A stretch of 64,000 nt of DNA from Heterobilharzia americana (taxonomy: Eukaryota > Platyhelminthes > Trematoda > Strigeidida > Schistosomatidae), in NCBI GenBank assembly GCA_944470555.2, contig OX104130.1, positions 59,429,491 through 59,493,490 of the forward strand, given 5' to 3'. Under the pieces are notes generated by a model. It did no database searches, was not told the origin of the DNA, and saw only the letters and a program-made list of their open reading frames with translations. The first letter of the stretch is position 1. The number at the start of each line of letters is the position of its first letter. Below, piece by piece: positions 1 through 11,039 of this stretch. A program made the translations under genes and the position numbers.

Positions 1-1550
1 GGAGAAAATCGTTAGTATTATAAGCATTCAATTCTGGAAGAATTTCATTGCTAAGTCTGACTTAATCATTATATAAATTTTAATATAATCCCGATGTGTT
101 TAGAAAATTGAAACAAGGTTTTTCTGAATATTTCGGTGTGTATACCACAGCCTCTTCTATAACTGTTATTTTCAGAATTAAAATGCATGAGTAACAATAT
201 TTTATAAAAACCAATACAGTAGACAGTAGGTTCTAATTTTTGATAACTAATGTAAACACAGTCAGAGGTATGTTTAGAAAATTCTTTAATAGTTGAAGTT
301 TTTCTATATCCATTATGACATAGAAATACGAATTCTTCAGCAGAAGTGGTAATTCTCATCCTACCCAACGGTATATGACGGGCATATTTTATGTGTTAGC
401 TGCTGAAGTCGGCGGCCGTCACTTCAGTATGCCTCTAAATGTATGAAATTAGATGGTAATCTGAGCACATTCGAAAGTGCCACTTAAAATATCTTTCTTA
501 TTGATTTCACAGTAAAGTTACCAGCTAAGACCATCGCATCTGAACCTTTCGTATTTTTTTTAGGAGGCTAGATATTTTTCAGTAACATTCATCTTACACT
601 TCACTCGAACTGCAGTCAGCTGGTGCCTAAGAAATGATCATGAAAATAGAACAGTGTACGTCACCTCTACCTTGTCAGTTCTTGCTATACCATTCAGCTA
701 CATGGCGCATAGATGAATTTCAGTTGAAAAAAAAACGGACTTAGCCACTTTGTGCACGTTTGTGCATCAGGTAATGAACCACACCTGGATGCTCAAACCT
801 AGGTAGGTGATTCAAGGTTCGGACCCGTGACCCAATGGTTGACAGTCATCTTAACTAACCAACTGAGTCAAAGCTCTATGACTTTCAGTAAGCATATTAC
901 TTTAGAACTTAATACATGACAAGTGAATTAGTGGATTGTTTATATACTTAAAAAGTTCTCATTAAACATTCAAGAAAAGCGTTACTATAGTACTATTAGT
1001 TATTTTTATGCATACGATAATGAGTAATATTGTACTCTTAAAAATGTCAGTTCTGATGAATTTAGAGCTGAATGGTATGAGTTTGCAAAACCACCTGAGA
1101 GTTTACAATATTTGCTCTACTTGTATTAACTTGAATTCAAGAATTGTTGTGAATATCAAGTATGACTACCATAATTAACATAATTCTATTTCCAAAATAA
1201 CTAAGTTAACTGTTGGGATGCCCCAGTTTTGTATAAAACATTGTTATTCATCTGAACATTTTGACGCGTCATTCCCACACCAATTGCGGACAAGATCATT
1301 TCATATGTATACTTATTCACGTGTTTTGGATTGATTGTTATTATTTTAAAACGCTGGATGATGAACTTGCTTTAGTAATAAACTCTACTATTTGCTAGCT
1401 TCGAGCTTCTCTTTATTCGTCCGGGAGTTACAGTTAATGGCTCTTGCGTACTTAGTTAGCTGTCAGCTAAGCATGCGTATGATATCGTTCGGTATATATA
1501 ACCATTGGCGTTCGAAAGCATAAAATTAACAAATACCTATTTCGTAACTT
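1..1550. other. Intron-like AT-rich sequence with one SINE
   Basis: This stretch lies downstream of the last visible GBA2 exon and is presumably intron. Apart from the SINE at 727-880 I recognise nothing. A 99-codon minus frame at 69-368 has no known motif and was not called as a gene. Confidence 0.5.
727..880 (-). repeat. tRNA-like SINE copy, minus strand
   Basis: Read on the minus strand it has a tRNA-like head: an A-box-like CAGTTGGTTAGTTAAG and a B-box-like GGGTCCGAACC about 35 bases later. A tail GTGTGGTTCATTACC, then TGCACAAAGTGGCTAAG, and a final poly-T run follow. The copies at 4,183-4,385 and 20,385-20,530 share head and tail, so this is a dispersed family, probably RNA polymerase III derived. 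Confidence 0.65.
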
Positions 1551-1558
1551 TATGACAC

Positions 1559-2010
1559 CGATTGCCTCGTCACACAATGTTGGCTGAGGTGGGTTCAGGT
1601 TGGAAAAAGGCCCGAGGTGGCCAGACTAAAACATGGCACCAATGTATGAAGTCTCTGACTGTTGGTTTAAGCCATGTAGGACGATGCAGACTAGGTGGTT
1701 GGGGTCCACGGGACAAGAGGAACCAGTGGTTGGAGACCCTAGGTGATATGGCTCAGAACCGAAGTCAGTGGCGCAGATGTATACACACATTATCCTCATC
1801 TTAACAACGCTATACCGAATCTCACTATTTTGTCACTCCTCTTTCCTTTCTTCTCGTACTTTATATTTCTTTCGACTGCATTCACTTATCTTCATCCTTC
1901 ACCTCACTACCTTTTTACTTGATGTGCTGATATGAGGTGTGGCAACTCGGACCGTTACGCAGTAATGCCTGGTCCTATGTTGATAATGATGATGATGATG
2001 ATGATGACAC
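1559..2010 (+). mobile_element. 5'-truncated RTE-like LINE, family A 3' end
   Basis: The C-terminal coding end of an RTE-like reverse transcriptase reads RRHTMLAEVGSGW, GGQTKTWHQCMKSL and GWGPRDKRNQWLETLG before a stop at 1,804. A pyrimidine-rich 3' UTR, the family's terminal block GTGGCAACTCGGACCG and a tail of ATG triplets follow. ATGACAC occurs just before the 5' break (1,552-1,558) and at the end of the tail (2,004-2,010), a probable short target duplication. Closely matching sequence recurs at 24,080-24,327 plus 27,950-28,185. Confidence 0.75.
1982..2006 (+). repeat. ATG/GAT triplet tail
   Basis: About seven ATG units form the 3' tail of the family A LINE copy. RTE elements characteristically end in short tandem repeats rather than poly-A. 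Confidence 0.8.
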
Positions 2011-2189
2011 TTAGGTATCAGATAGATTATATTTCCAATTTTAAGTATACACTTTCATATAGATAATTTGTTTGAATGTAGTCTAAACTGTTAGAAAACT
2101 GTAAAGTTATGTAAAGTGTATGTACAAGACTAGATGATTAGTAAATTGCTCAACTAAAATGAATCGACTGCTCTTTATTCAAGATAGAC

Positions 2190-2620
2190 TTAGAGAAAGG
2201 AAATCAATATAGAACCTTGCAAAAAAATACATCGGTTCAAGTTGCTACATTTCACAGTAGTATACAAAGAAAAAGATGATAGAAGAAGAGTGATATCAAA
2301 GTAGACAAAGTTGTATGACAGAATGAACAATGTGAAGACAAAGGTTAGTGCAAATAAATATTCAAGCTTTAGACGACATCAAAGAGTGAATACATGTGTG
2401 CCGTTGTGACCAATTTTCAGCCTTGCCACCAAGAGTCAGTCCTTAACCACTGATTCCTATTGCCTGGGGAACCCAGGGACGCAGTCGATATCTCCCCGTA
2501 CGTCTCAGACCAATATTCGGGGACTACATGCACTGGTGCCATGTCTTGATCTGGCCACCATGAAACCTCTTCCAACCTAACCCAGTTTCCTCTAGCATAG
2601 TATATCAAGGTAGGCAGTGA
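2190..2620 (-). mobile_element. RTE-like LINE 3' fragment, minus strand
   Basis: On the minus strand this carries the coding-end pattern (GNWVRLEEVSWWPDQDMAP, EISTASLGSPGNRNQWL) followed by the 3' UTR. The UTR matches the 7,160-7,600 copy, sharing TTGTATGA(G/C)AGAAT and CAATGTGAAG blocks. Stops and indels are present. It is a relative of family A with a different 3' end. Confidence 0.7.
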
Positions 2621-2832
2621 CTCAGTATGCGTAACACTTAACATGAACATGAATAATAGACTGAGCATCGTAGTTATTTTTGTAGCGCAGATTAGATGGC
2701 TTACACATAGGGTGTAAAATAGCTTGTATAAACATAGTTCTAGATTTGATCAGATAGCCTGACAAAGTAATAACCACCGACAATGAAAGAGTAATATTAA
2801 AGGAATTCTGCACTTTTTAAATGACTTCATAC

Positions 2833-3043
2833 TTGCATGAGAATCAGATGGTATACAACCAGATTGGAGGTCATTCCAGAATTCTGAAGCAGACGGTGCT
2901 TTACTGTATGATTGATAAGTTGGCCCATCTGAATAATCCTTCACATTACTTTCTGGATGGTCAATATGTTGTTTTTCTTCGGTGACTGTATTGAGGTGTG
3001 GTTCATCGCTTAAACGAAATCCAGGACATCTACTCACTTTCAC
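2833..3043 (-). CDS. GBA2: GBA2-type glucosylceramidase, fifth visible exon (3' limit uncertain)
   Basis: The exon begins right after acceptor ATTTTTTAG with VKVSRCPGF in phase 0, continuing the previous exon. It ends with SASEFWNDLQSG, the counterpart of the family's QQVWQDLLQDG. The middle, with many Glu, His, Ser and Tyr, is a flatworm-specific insert of unknown role. I place the donor at GTATGA (exon end 2,833) because the third exon uses the same donor; an alternative GTGCAG would end it at 2,814. The following exons, with the rest of the beta-sandwich and the whole (alpha/alpha)6 catalytic domain including the family's catalytic Glu and Asp, are not in this window and must lie to the left. 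Confidence 0.75.
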
Positions 3044-3351
3044 CTAAAAAATGAATAAAAGAGAAAAATTGTCTCGTAAAGAAAATCATCAGACAAATAG
3101 CACATATATAGTTGGTTTTAGTGCATACCAGTAATTTTAAACATGCAAATTAGAAAAAATGAATTTCATCAAATACCCATTTCGGTTTCATGAAAGTACT
3201 TCAAAATAACGAAACAGATACATAAGAAGGAAAATTTTTTTTCATTTTCGACGGTTTTATTTATTAGATCTGAACAACTGTATCTGAATTCATTGGAAGC
3301 ATATAACAGTCAACAGCGACACATGATTACTATCATGTTCAAAAGTAGGAC

Positions 3352-3470
3352 AAAAGGCTTCCAAACTCAGAAGAGAATTACTACTTTGGTCATGGTGAGG
3401 CTAATGAATGCACATATTGCTTTTGAACACAAAGATCAGGTTGCGAGTTGCCAACTATTCTGATTGATTA
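3352..3470 (+). repeat. Left inverted flanking repeat of the Penelope-like element
   Basis: This segment of about 115 bp recurs in reverse complement at 5,618-5,732, at roughly 75 percent identity by eye. The central block TTTTGAACACAAAGATCAGG is identical in both. It flanks a Penelope-like coding region, so it is best read as an inverted pseudo-LTR of the kind known from that class. Confidence 0.6.
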
Positions 3471-3829
3471 TATCAAAAAGTTATCAAACCTATTATCCGA
3501 AGAGACAAAGTTTCACAAACCACATAATCAAAGTGACAGATGAACACAGAAAATCCCCAGGTTATATCTCTTACGTAAAGTATACGAGATGATCCTCTTC
3601 AACATGACTAATTCTCTATATCATCCAGTTGTAAATAGCTAGTGAATACCCTTGAACCGAAAAGGAAGTATATAGCAAAATATAACCTCAAGGATACTTT
3701 TGATTTTATTGAATCGGTGAAGTGTCAACAAACTCAAAAAACAAATGCTTTGTCGAAATGTTACCTTTTTTTTTATGAACATACCCTTCGTTGAGATTGT
3801 CTGTCTCATTGTTGATTTTTGTTTTTGAT

Positions 3830-5560
3830 TAGGTTCAAGAACTTAAACAGTGCTATATTTGGCTACTACTTGAAAAAACCTGCTCCTCACACGCATCTTC
3901 AACGAACACGTCCAAGTTAAAGAAGAACTCAATGTGCAGAAGAATGGCATCACAATGGGATCTCCGCTTGGTTCACACTCATGGCTAACTGCTTTATGGT
4001 CTCCCTTGAAAATGGTGTCCTTAGTTTACTAATAAGCCAACTATAAAAAATGTATGTCGATGACATTCTTGTCATATGGGACGAAGAATTTGATTTAAAC
4101 AACCTCTTCGACACTTTCGATTCTGCATATTCATGCATAAATTCTCTTTAGAGTCTGAAGCGAATTCCTTGGCATTTTATTAACAAGTTGTTGTGGAGCC
4201 ATCGTTCATTGGTTTAGGGAGTTGACTATCAACCACTGGATCATGGGTTCGAAACCCGCTCCATCTTGCAAGGTTTGGGTAGCCACGTAGTATTTATTAT
4301 TAGCCATCACAAAAAATGGTGTGGTTTATTGCCTACTGCAAGAATGTGCACAAGATGACTTAGTACGTTTACTAACTAGAAGACCTGATAATTCTATCTA
4401 GAGATCAATGTACAGAAAAACAGCACTGACTGCAGCTTACTTAAATCTTGGGCTACCAAAAACTTTTACTGAATATGTTTCAGCAAATTCTCCTCTTTCC
4501 GTTTGTACTAATCTTTTAAATATGTCTTCTAAATGTCTCATGTACTCTCATACATTTTTAAGATGTTTCCTAACTATCATTTCTCAAGCCAAGAACAAAA
4601 CAAAGAAAAACCGTAACACCAGATGGAAATGGACTTATAAATGCTAAAACAAAACAGCAAATTACTCTTCCTAAGATACTTATATCGAATTACGAACTTT
4701 TGTACTGGCTGAGTGAACTATCACCACCAAAATTACACTTGATTTTGTATTTATTACTGAGTGCATACCAGATGGTAATGTGACACCAACTGTCAGTTTC
4801 ACATAATCACCTTCATTACTGTTATTATTAACACTATTCAGATATAATAATTATTTCTTTTGAAAATATTGTACAGGGAGTGAAATTGTTAAAGTATTAC
4901 ATGCTGAGAACACTATAATGCATCATACACGTTGTTTGGAATAAGGCTATTATTATTATTACTATTATGAACAGTTGATCAACTTCCGAAGAAACTTTCC
5001 TCTTATCAACAAACAGAACCTCGTAGGATTTCTTATGTTTAAAGATTCGAATCATCTGCTCTGAAGATACACAAGATAGTAGGATACAATTTCTATGTAA
5101 CATTCTACTAAAATTCTGTTATTCACCTAGATTCATCGACTGGTACATGAAAGAAAAGTCACAAATACAAAATGTATCTACGGTCTCAGTGAAAAATGTT
5201 TATATGGACCTGGAATTCGAAGGTGATATTGAAGCTGAAACCCTCAAAATTGCCTCTCATGATCTTTGAGAAAGATATTTGACGCAGTTAATCTGAAAAC
5301 AACATTTTCCAGAAGACAGTTAAACCATCAATGAGTTAAGGACAGAATACCGCTTTCTGACCACCTTCATGTGCATCTGTCAGTTTACTTGTTCTTGAGC
5401 AGCAAATTACATTGGTCATACACGGCGTCAAGTTAGTTAAAGCACTTCGGAACATTGTCGTGTCTGGTTATCTAGAGAAGAGAGGGAAAACATAACCAAT
5501 CCTATTCCTGAATACCATGTCATCTCCGGACATCTGGCCTCACCTAGTAGTTCTTTTAAA
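3830..5560 (+). pseudogene. Decayed Penelope-like element: reverse transcriptase and GIY-YIG endonuclease
   Basis: In the plus frames the order is as follows: a motif like NGITMGSPLG before 4,000; the catalytic YVDDILVIW near 4,050-4,080 with LFDTFDSA after it; TRRPDNSI then SMYRKTALTAAYLN (4,370-4,450); MDLEFEGD near 5,200; and CICQFTCS with YIGHTRRQVS near 5,370-5,430, the GIY-YIG nuclease core. This RT-then-GIY-YIG order is the hallmark of Penelope-like elements. Several stops and frameshifts and a SINE insertion make it dead. The part from 4,650 to 5,110 does not show element motifs and may be another insertion. The element lies antisense in a GBA2 intron. Confidence 0.75.
4183..4385 (+). 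repeat. tRNA-like SINE inserted into the Penelope-like element
   Basis: The head carries the B-box-like GGGTTCGAAACCC (4,245-4,257). The tail reads GTGTGGTTTATTGCC then GTGCACAAGATGACTTAG, as in the 727-880 copy on the other strand. The Penelope reading frame stops near 4,175 and resumes near 4,370. TTTTATTAACAAG on the left and GTTTACTAACTAG on the right look like a worn target duplication. Confidence 0.7.
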
Positions 5561-5617
5561 ATAGTTTTCATATTGCCCTCCTAAAATTCCCAAAGCTTTC
5601 AACCACGTCATCTATAT

Positions 5618-5732
5618 ATAGCTGAATCGCCAGCAATTAACAACCTGATCTTTGTGTTCAAAAACATCACATGTATTTATTAGCCTCATCATCGCTAAAG
5701 TGGTAATTCGCTTCTGGATTTGGAAACTTTCG
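5618..5732 (-). repeat. Right inverted flanking repeat of the Penelope-like element
   Basis: This is the reverse-complement partner of 3,352-3,470. It marks the likely right end of the element, about 60 bases after the endonuclease remains. Confidence 0.6.
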
Positions 5733-6424
5733 TTTTCTTAAACACTATAGTAATCACGTGTCCCTATGGATTACCAGTTGGCTGTTATTTGGAGCGACCG
5801 TAAAGGTTAGCCTAACTACAAATGAAATGAACAATAAGACTTCTTCATTTTTTTAAAATTTGCCTTTCTAGACGAAACAAAGAAACCTAATTGGCTATTT
5901 TAGTCGTTGTTATGGTGGCCTTAAAAGTCACTCGTTATTTGTTGCGAATGGTTTTAAATACAGTGGTACAGCTTGAGTAAACGAAATCGTAGGAAAGAAA
6001 TTTTTCTTCGCTGTTACGTTTTTGTTTTATCACTACCTAATAATGGAACTTTCCGTTAGTATGCCAAAGTGGATCTGTATCGCCCTATGACTAAAGCTAG
6101 CCTGTAATAACTGTTCACTTTTTGATACTAGACAGCAGGAGTCAATCAACAGGAAACCCTGGACAGAAGTTTAAAGCCCGTTACAATTTACTAGGAGAGC
6201 ATGTCTTTAATATTGAGAGAACGTATGCTCTCTCAGATATTAAAACTTGCGTTATTTAGGTCACAGATTATTTACTTTATACAAGAATGATTTATGAAAT
6301 ATAAAGTCTTACTTAAGTTATATGAAAGACAAAAAGAACAATAAAAACAATCCATCCTTCAAGTCTAACCAGTCCCTAAAACGATAACATTCTACATTGA
6401 CGCACAACTATTCCTATAATTGAT

Positions 6425-6600
6425 GATAGGTTAGAATTCACCATGGACTGACATCAGTTGGAGGAAGATTAGAAACCTGAGAGAACTGGACAGCTGTTTC
6501 ACCCCAGTGTGAGACTCCTCAGCAGTGCGCACCCATGATACCGTCCCACCAGGCATAGAACCCAGGATCTTCAGGTTTCGTGGCCAGCACGTTACCATAG
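6425..6600 (+). repeat. Short dispersed repeat, copy 1
   Basis: It shares spaced blocks with 8,765-8,935, such as ACTCCTCA(G/A)CAGT followed by ACCCATGA or ACGCATGA and an AGGATCTTCAGG-like end, in the same order and orientation. No coding capacity is seen. It may be a SINE, but clear Pol III boxes are not visible. Confidence 0.45.
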
Positions 6601-7159
6601 TCATCGAAAATTGATTGTACGATTGTGTGTCAAGGCTGTTAGTTACAGATATACACTATCTACCTGATATCTAAAAGAAATAAGACTTAAGAATGTGTTG
6701 AGAAGTGTCTTTTGTGTAAGCGCTATATTATAATCAAGTCCTTCAAAACTGTTTATAAAGTCAATTGAAACGCTGAGAAGACGTTTTTGCTCAAAATTTA
6801 CGCACAGTAAAAGTTTTAGCGATTTAAAAATAAACAGTGCGAATACATTAGAGGATTCAAATTTCTTATTGTGATAACCTGAACCCAGTATCTCCTTGGC
6901 TGATTATTTTACTAGTTCTAACAACGTGTTTACCATCATCATTCGTATAAGTCTTTGTATCATTCTTCAGCATCTTTACATTTGTTAAATAAATGTTTCT
7001 CCCTAAGCTGTATATTTGGAACCAATTTTCGATATGTTAAATTTCGCATATGTTTTCCATCTACTACTTAAAAAATTCAAACAGAATTACTACGAAAAAA
7101 AATACTACTAACAATGTTTGCAAATTGCATTGGTTTGACAGTCTCACTACATTGAAGTA

Positions 7160-7600
7160 TCTGCTAGACAGAGAGACAGAAAGACAAACTCAACGTAGAA
7201 CCTCGCACACAGGTGCATCGCTTCAAGTTGCCACACTCTTCACGGTAATACACAAAGAACAAGTGTATAGAAAAAGAGCAATTCCAAAATAAGCAAAGTT
7301 GTATGAGAGAATCAACAATGTGAAGGTAGAGGTTAGTGTGAATATTTAAAGAGTAAATACATCTGTGCCACTGTGACCAATTTTCAATCATATCACCAAG
7401 AATCCTCAACTGCTGATTCATTTCGCCTCAGCAACCTCAGGGATTCAGTCTACATCTCTCCACATAACTTAGACGAACAGTCAGAGAGTTCATCGACTGG
7501 CTGCACATCCCGGTCGAAACACTCTGAAACCTCTTTCAACTTCCCTAGCATGACGTATCTCAGTTGAATACAGTCACAAAACGATATAATGGACTAAGGA
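7160..7600 (-). mobile_element. RTE-like LINE 3' fragment, minus strand
   Basis: On the minus strand a degenerate coding end is followed by CACTGTGAAG-type UTR, the block GCGAGGTTCTACGTTGAG and pyrimidine-rich GTCTTTCTGTCTCTCTGTC. The same 3' end occurs on the plus strand at 13,970-14,110 and a relative at 2,190-2,620. It lies in a GBA2 intron in the same orientation as the host gene. Confidence 0.65.
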
Positions 7601-8101
7601 TCAGAAATCGCATTCTATGCAACGAAGTCAGTACAACATACCATGTCGTAAAATTAGTTGTCTTATCATGGTCTTTATTTTTGGATTACTGCAACTGACA
7701 AATATGATTTATATATACTGTATTAGAGAGATTTATTGCTAGCGTAATACGTTTATTTGGTTTGGGCCTCATAAACACCGTTTTCTATAAGTGATCAATA
7801 CCTAATCGCGAAGTAAGTCATAGAGTGTTCATCTCAAAGTACTACTTTTACTAGTAGTCAAAACAAAGATGGCTTTACTGCACAACATATAAATCAAATG
7901 TTGATAACCAAGCACGTAATTTAAACAAATTCAATTGATGAAGTTCTATATCATAACTACCAATGAAATGCTCTTTCTGATTCTTCCAATATATTCTGTC
8001 ATCATACTGTTCGGCAAACACTACTATGTAAGACACTGCTATCGGTGAAGATGTATACACAAGAGAAATCGTTTAACAGTAGGAATGAATAAACGACTGA
8101 C

Positions 8102-8482
8102 CTTGTCTGTTGACTTAGCCACAATACCAAAACAACAGGGTATTTCGTTTCCAATAATCCTCTCCAAAAGGCATCCACGTAAACTACTACCAACAGCAAA
8201 GGATGACGATCGTTGAGCATAGACACTGAAAGAATTTTTCTCAGTAGGTACAGTAGTGGTACTGTGCAATTTAGTGGAATCACAACCGTTGATATTCCCA
8301 CTCATTGAAGCAGATGATTTGGGGAGATCATTCATCTTAGTTCGTTGGTGAGGAGCAGGACCACGCCATGAGAAAGTGATAGTCACTTCTAAATTTTCCT
8401 TGTTCCAACTCAAAATCTTCCAATAAAATACAGTGACTGGAAGACATGTCACCTGATAGTCATGTGGTATTACAGGAGATAT
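8102..8482 (-). CDS. GBA2: GBA2-type glucosylceramidase, fourth coding exon
   Basis: This 381-bp exon (127 codons, phase 0) opens with ISPVIPHDYQ, which continues the family's CRQITPILPHDYQ directly across the intron. It then reads LPVTVFYWKILSWNKENL and VTITFSWRG, matching the family's [28 protein letters not shown]. A serine- and threonine-rich stretch of about 60 residues follows where the human protein has its variable WNEPF/LERSG segment. It ends at STDK before donor GTCAGT. The acceptor is TTTCTCCTAG. The open frame runs past the donor to 8,039, but those extra residues are intron and have no family counterpart. Confidence 0.93.
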
Positions 8483-9906
8483 CTAGGAGAAACAAGCAAA
8501 ATGTGTGTCATTATATATCAATCGAATGCGAACAATTCCTTTACAGATGATGGCAAAATAGAAGGCCACTTACTAACTTTTTGCCACCAGATATTGGTAA
8601 AAATGATTACAGTAAGTAACAAGATCGGAAATTAACTGACGAAGCTATAAGTGAATTTGCCTTGTCTGAGAATAATTAGAGTTCTATCTAACAGTACCAA
8701 GTCGCACCCTATGCATAGTTTGCTGAAGAAAAAAAAAAATTATAACAATCTCAAAGTAGTTTTCATCACACACTGGAATTAATTGGATAACCACAGAGGA
8801 TCTGGAAGCGCTGAAGAGCTGCTTCCTCTTAGTTAGAACTCCTCAACAGTATGTACGCATGAAAGCATGAGGAATTGAAACCAGAATCATCGGACCTTCA
8901 AGAAAGCGCACTATCATTCAGTCCCTAGCAGGAATTCCATGTTTTACATTTTTCTATAGGTGCTAATCCTGTCAATGTACTATCACTTATCAACCAATAC
9001 CATCAGTGAGTAACCGTATTTTTATCAGTTTAGTAAATGGAGAAGTGACACTTCTATCGTCTGATGATTCACTACTATTCTGATGAGCGACTCATAGCCA
9101 TCAATCAATTAATCATGTTTTCGTGATTTCAGTTAGAATGGCTATTTTTTATGAGATAAAGGCAAATAATTGGCTACTTCATAAATTATTAAGGTGTCCC
9201 TTTAGTGCTACACAATCTGGCTAAACAGACAAATTTGAGACACTCTAAAGACCACTGTAGCAAATACCGAAATACCAATTAAGTTTTTTTGTTCTGTGTG
9301 AAAACTACTTTTGCAACTGAAATAAACTAGAGTGGTCATTTAAACGGTTGCTACGATGATTTTTAGAGTCAACCGACTAATATTAGGCTGGAAATTGAAG
9401 TAGAATTCCGCATGACTCATACATGTATATTTCGTATCATGGTTGATCCACAGAAAGAGAGTTGAAGAATCATATAGTTTGATTTCCTACATTCATATTT
9501 TTATCATCCATTGTCCATCAATGTGATCTACGCTACTCACTGTAGAAGTGAGAACAGTTTTTGCTCAATAGAGGAAAGCTTACATACTCTTGTAGTTCAC
9601 CACAGTTTTCTTACTCACTTCAACAGAAATGAAGGTGCTAGCCACTCAAATAGATTGAAAACAGAATATACAATAGTTTTTACGGATTAATTATGAAAAG
9701 GGTAAGTTTTTCCTACTTCACTAGCATCTAATTTACTTGAACTTACTTCAAAGGTACAATATTAGTAGGATGGAACACATTCATCAATCATCGATTAATA
9801 TACAATAGAAAAATTTCCCCTAAACGGTGTAATTTATTTACTGGATAAAATAATTAAATACATATAAAAATTGGAGTTACAAAATGGCTGGTCTTATATT
9901 TCATAC
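8483..9906 (-). other. Intron of the GBA2-type gene between its third and fourth exons
   Basis: This 1.42-kb intron is the shortest seen. It begins at donor GTATGA (9,906) and ends at acceptor TTTCTCCTAG (8,483). Apart from the repeat at 8,765-8,935 it is AT-rich with no recognisable feature. Confidence 0.8.
8765..8935 (+). repeat. Short dispersed repeat, copy 2
   Basis: This is the diverged partner of 6,425-6,600, recognised by the same ordered short blocks. Similarity is moderate, so the pairing is tentative. Confidence 0.4.
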
Positions 9907-10110
9907 TTGCTGGCATACTAATACAAGATGGAGTTCAGGAATTTCATAAATTGTCCATGATCGGGGATACAAACCAACATAATTACCATTTTCAGGACGA
10001 AAACCCCATAGCCATTTTCTTAATCCTTTTTCATTTGTTGGTGGTTTAGTTAGAGGTGATAAAACTTGATGATAAACAGTTAAACCGTTCTTTCTGACAG
10101 TTGCTATGAA
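9907..10110 (-). CDS. GBA2: GBA2-type glucosylceramidase, third coding exon
   Basis: This 204-bp exon (68 codons, phase 0 at both ends) reads FIATVRKNGLTVYHQVLS at its start, then a lysine-rich insert, then WGFRP and NYVGLYPRSWTIYEIP, ending LVLVCQQ. The family counterpart has TVYQQVLS, then ALYPRAWTVYQLPG, then LTCRQ. The acceptor is a strong pyrimidine tract ending CATTCAG and the donor is GTATGA. It is too short to appear as an ordinary long open frame, since the flanks close quickly. It lies in the N-terminal GH116 domain, upstream of any catalytic residue. Confidence 0.95.
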
Positions 10111-10482
10111 CTGAATGGAAAGAGAGACAGAAAGGGTAATTAAGATGCCTAAAAACTAATAAAAAGTAATACAAAAACAATTAAACATTTAGTTGTTTGT
10201 ACAGAAATGATTTCATCACAAATTGACATCAACTAGGAAATTAATGAAAATCAAAGAGTACCAGATGTCTCAAAAGTGTGCATAAGTGACTTTATATAGA
10301 ATCAGTCTAAGGACAATAAGGTCTCGTGATAGGTATATTACTATCCGAATAGTGAGTTCCAACTTAAGTGATCAAAAATTTTAGATTTTATGATGAGTAA
10401 TACAGTGTGAATTATATGTAGTATCCGACACATAGGAATACCCTTTTAGTTCACTTAGAGGTATATAATATCAATGCGGAAC

Positions 10483-10640
10483 CGTTAAGTTCAATTATTA
10501 TTATATTATTATTAGTCCCTTGGGTTCCTAGTGGAACATAGGGCTTCAGTAGCACGCCTCCAGTGACCTCTGTTCTCTGAGATCTTTTGGACCTGGTTCC
10601 ACGACAGCCCAGAAGCTCTCATTTCCTCGTTAAGTTCAAT
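10483..10640 (-). mobile_element. 132-bp RTE family B stub with perfect 13-bp target duplication
   Basis: The body (10,496-10,627), read on the minus strand, is the extreme 3' end of family B: CTACTGAAGCCCTATGTTCC, AGGAACCCAAGGGAC and a TAATAAT-type tail. It is flanked on both sides by CGTTAAGTTCAAT (10,483-10,495 and 10,628-10,640). The perfect duplication shows a genuine, heavily 5'-truncated target-primed insertion, and a fairly recent one. Confidence 0.9.
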
Positions 10641-11039
10641 ACGTGAAGCTATTTACGTAACCTTTTGCTAGTGCATGACTCGATTAGTAGTTCGGACACT
10701 TGAAAATTCAGCTGTCTAGCGTGACCTTGCTAAGTTTTCCCGTTTGAAAATTTGGTTCATCTATACGGTTCAATTTATTTATAAGTACTATTCGCCCACC
10801 TTCGCTAGGTGACATAATGACTGATTTCTATGTTCTTCTAACAGATGAGCTTTTTGCATATATACTCAAGAAGACGGTTTAGAACAGGTAATTTGAGACC
10901 AACATATTTATTAGTTGTCAGTGGAATTATGTCTTTTGCTTGATTAAGTCAATTACCCAACTAGGATTTTGATGTTTTAGTGAGAGTCCCATACCTACAG
11001 ATAAGACATGCAATTTAAAAGCAGACAGTAATACAGCTG

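Larger units (their letters stand above)
3044..8101 (-). other. Intron of the GBA2-type gene between its fourth and fifth exons
   Basis: This 5.06-kb intron starts at donor GTCAGT and ends at acceptor ATTTTTTAG. It contains the Penelope-like element with its nested SINE, a SINE-like repeat at 6,425-6,600 and an RTE 3' fragment at 7,160-7,600. Between 5,740 and 6,420 and between 6,600 and 7,040 I see only AT-rich sequence with no recognisable gene. Confidence 0.8.

Noticed and set aside
2622..2813. 63-codon minus frame continuing from the fifth GBA2 exon.
   Set aside because: It runs into RTE-derived sequence and shows none of the expected next GBA2 motifs (the aromatic W.MP segment), so it is intron.
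8039..8101. Extension of the fourth GBA2 exon to the end of its open frame.
   Set aside because: The residues after STDK have no GBA2 counterpart and a good donor GTCAGT starts at 8,101, followed by the next exon in phase.
9080..9105. CTGATGAGCGACTCAT resembling a hammerhead core.
   Set aside because: The CUGAUGA string occurs, but no GAAAC partner or cleavage triplet lies in a compatible position.
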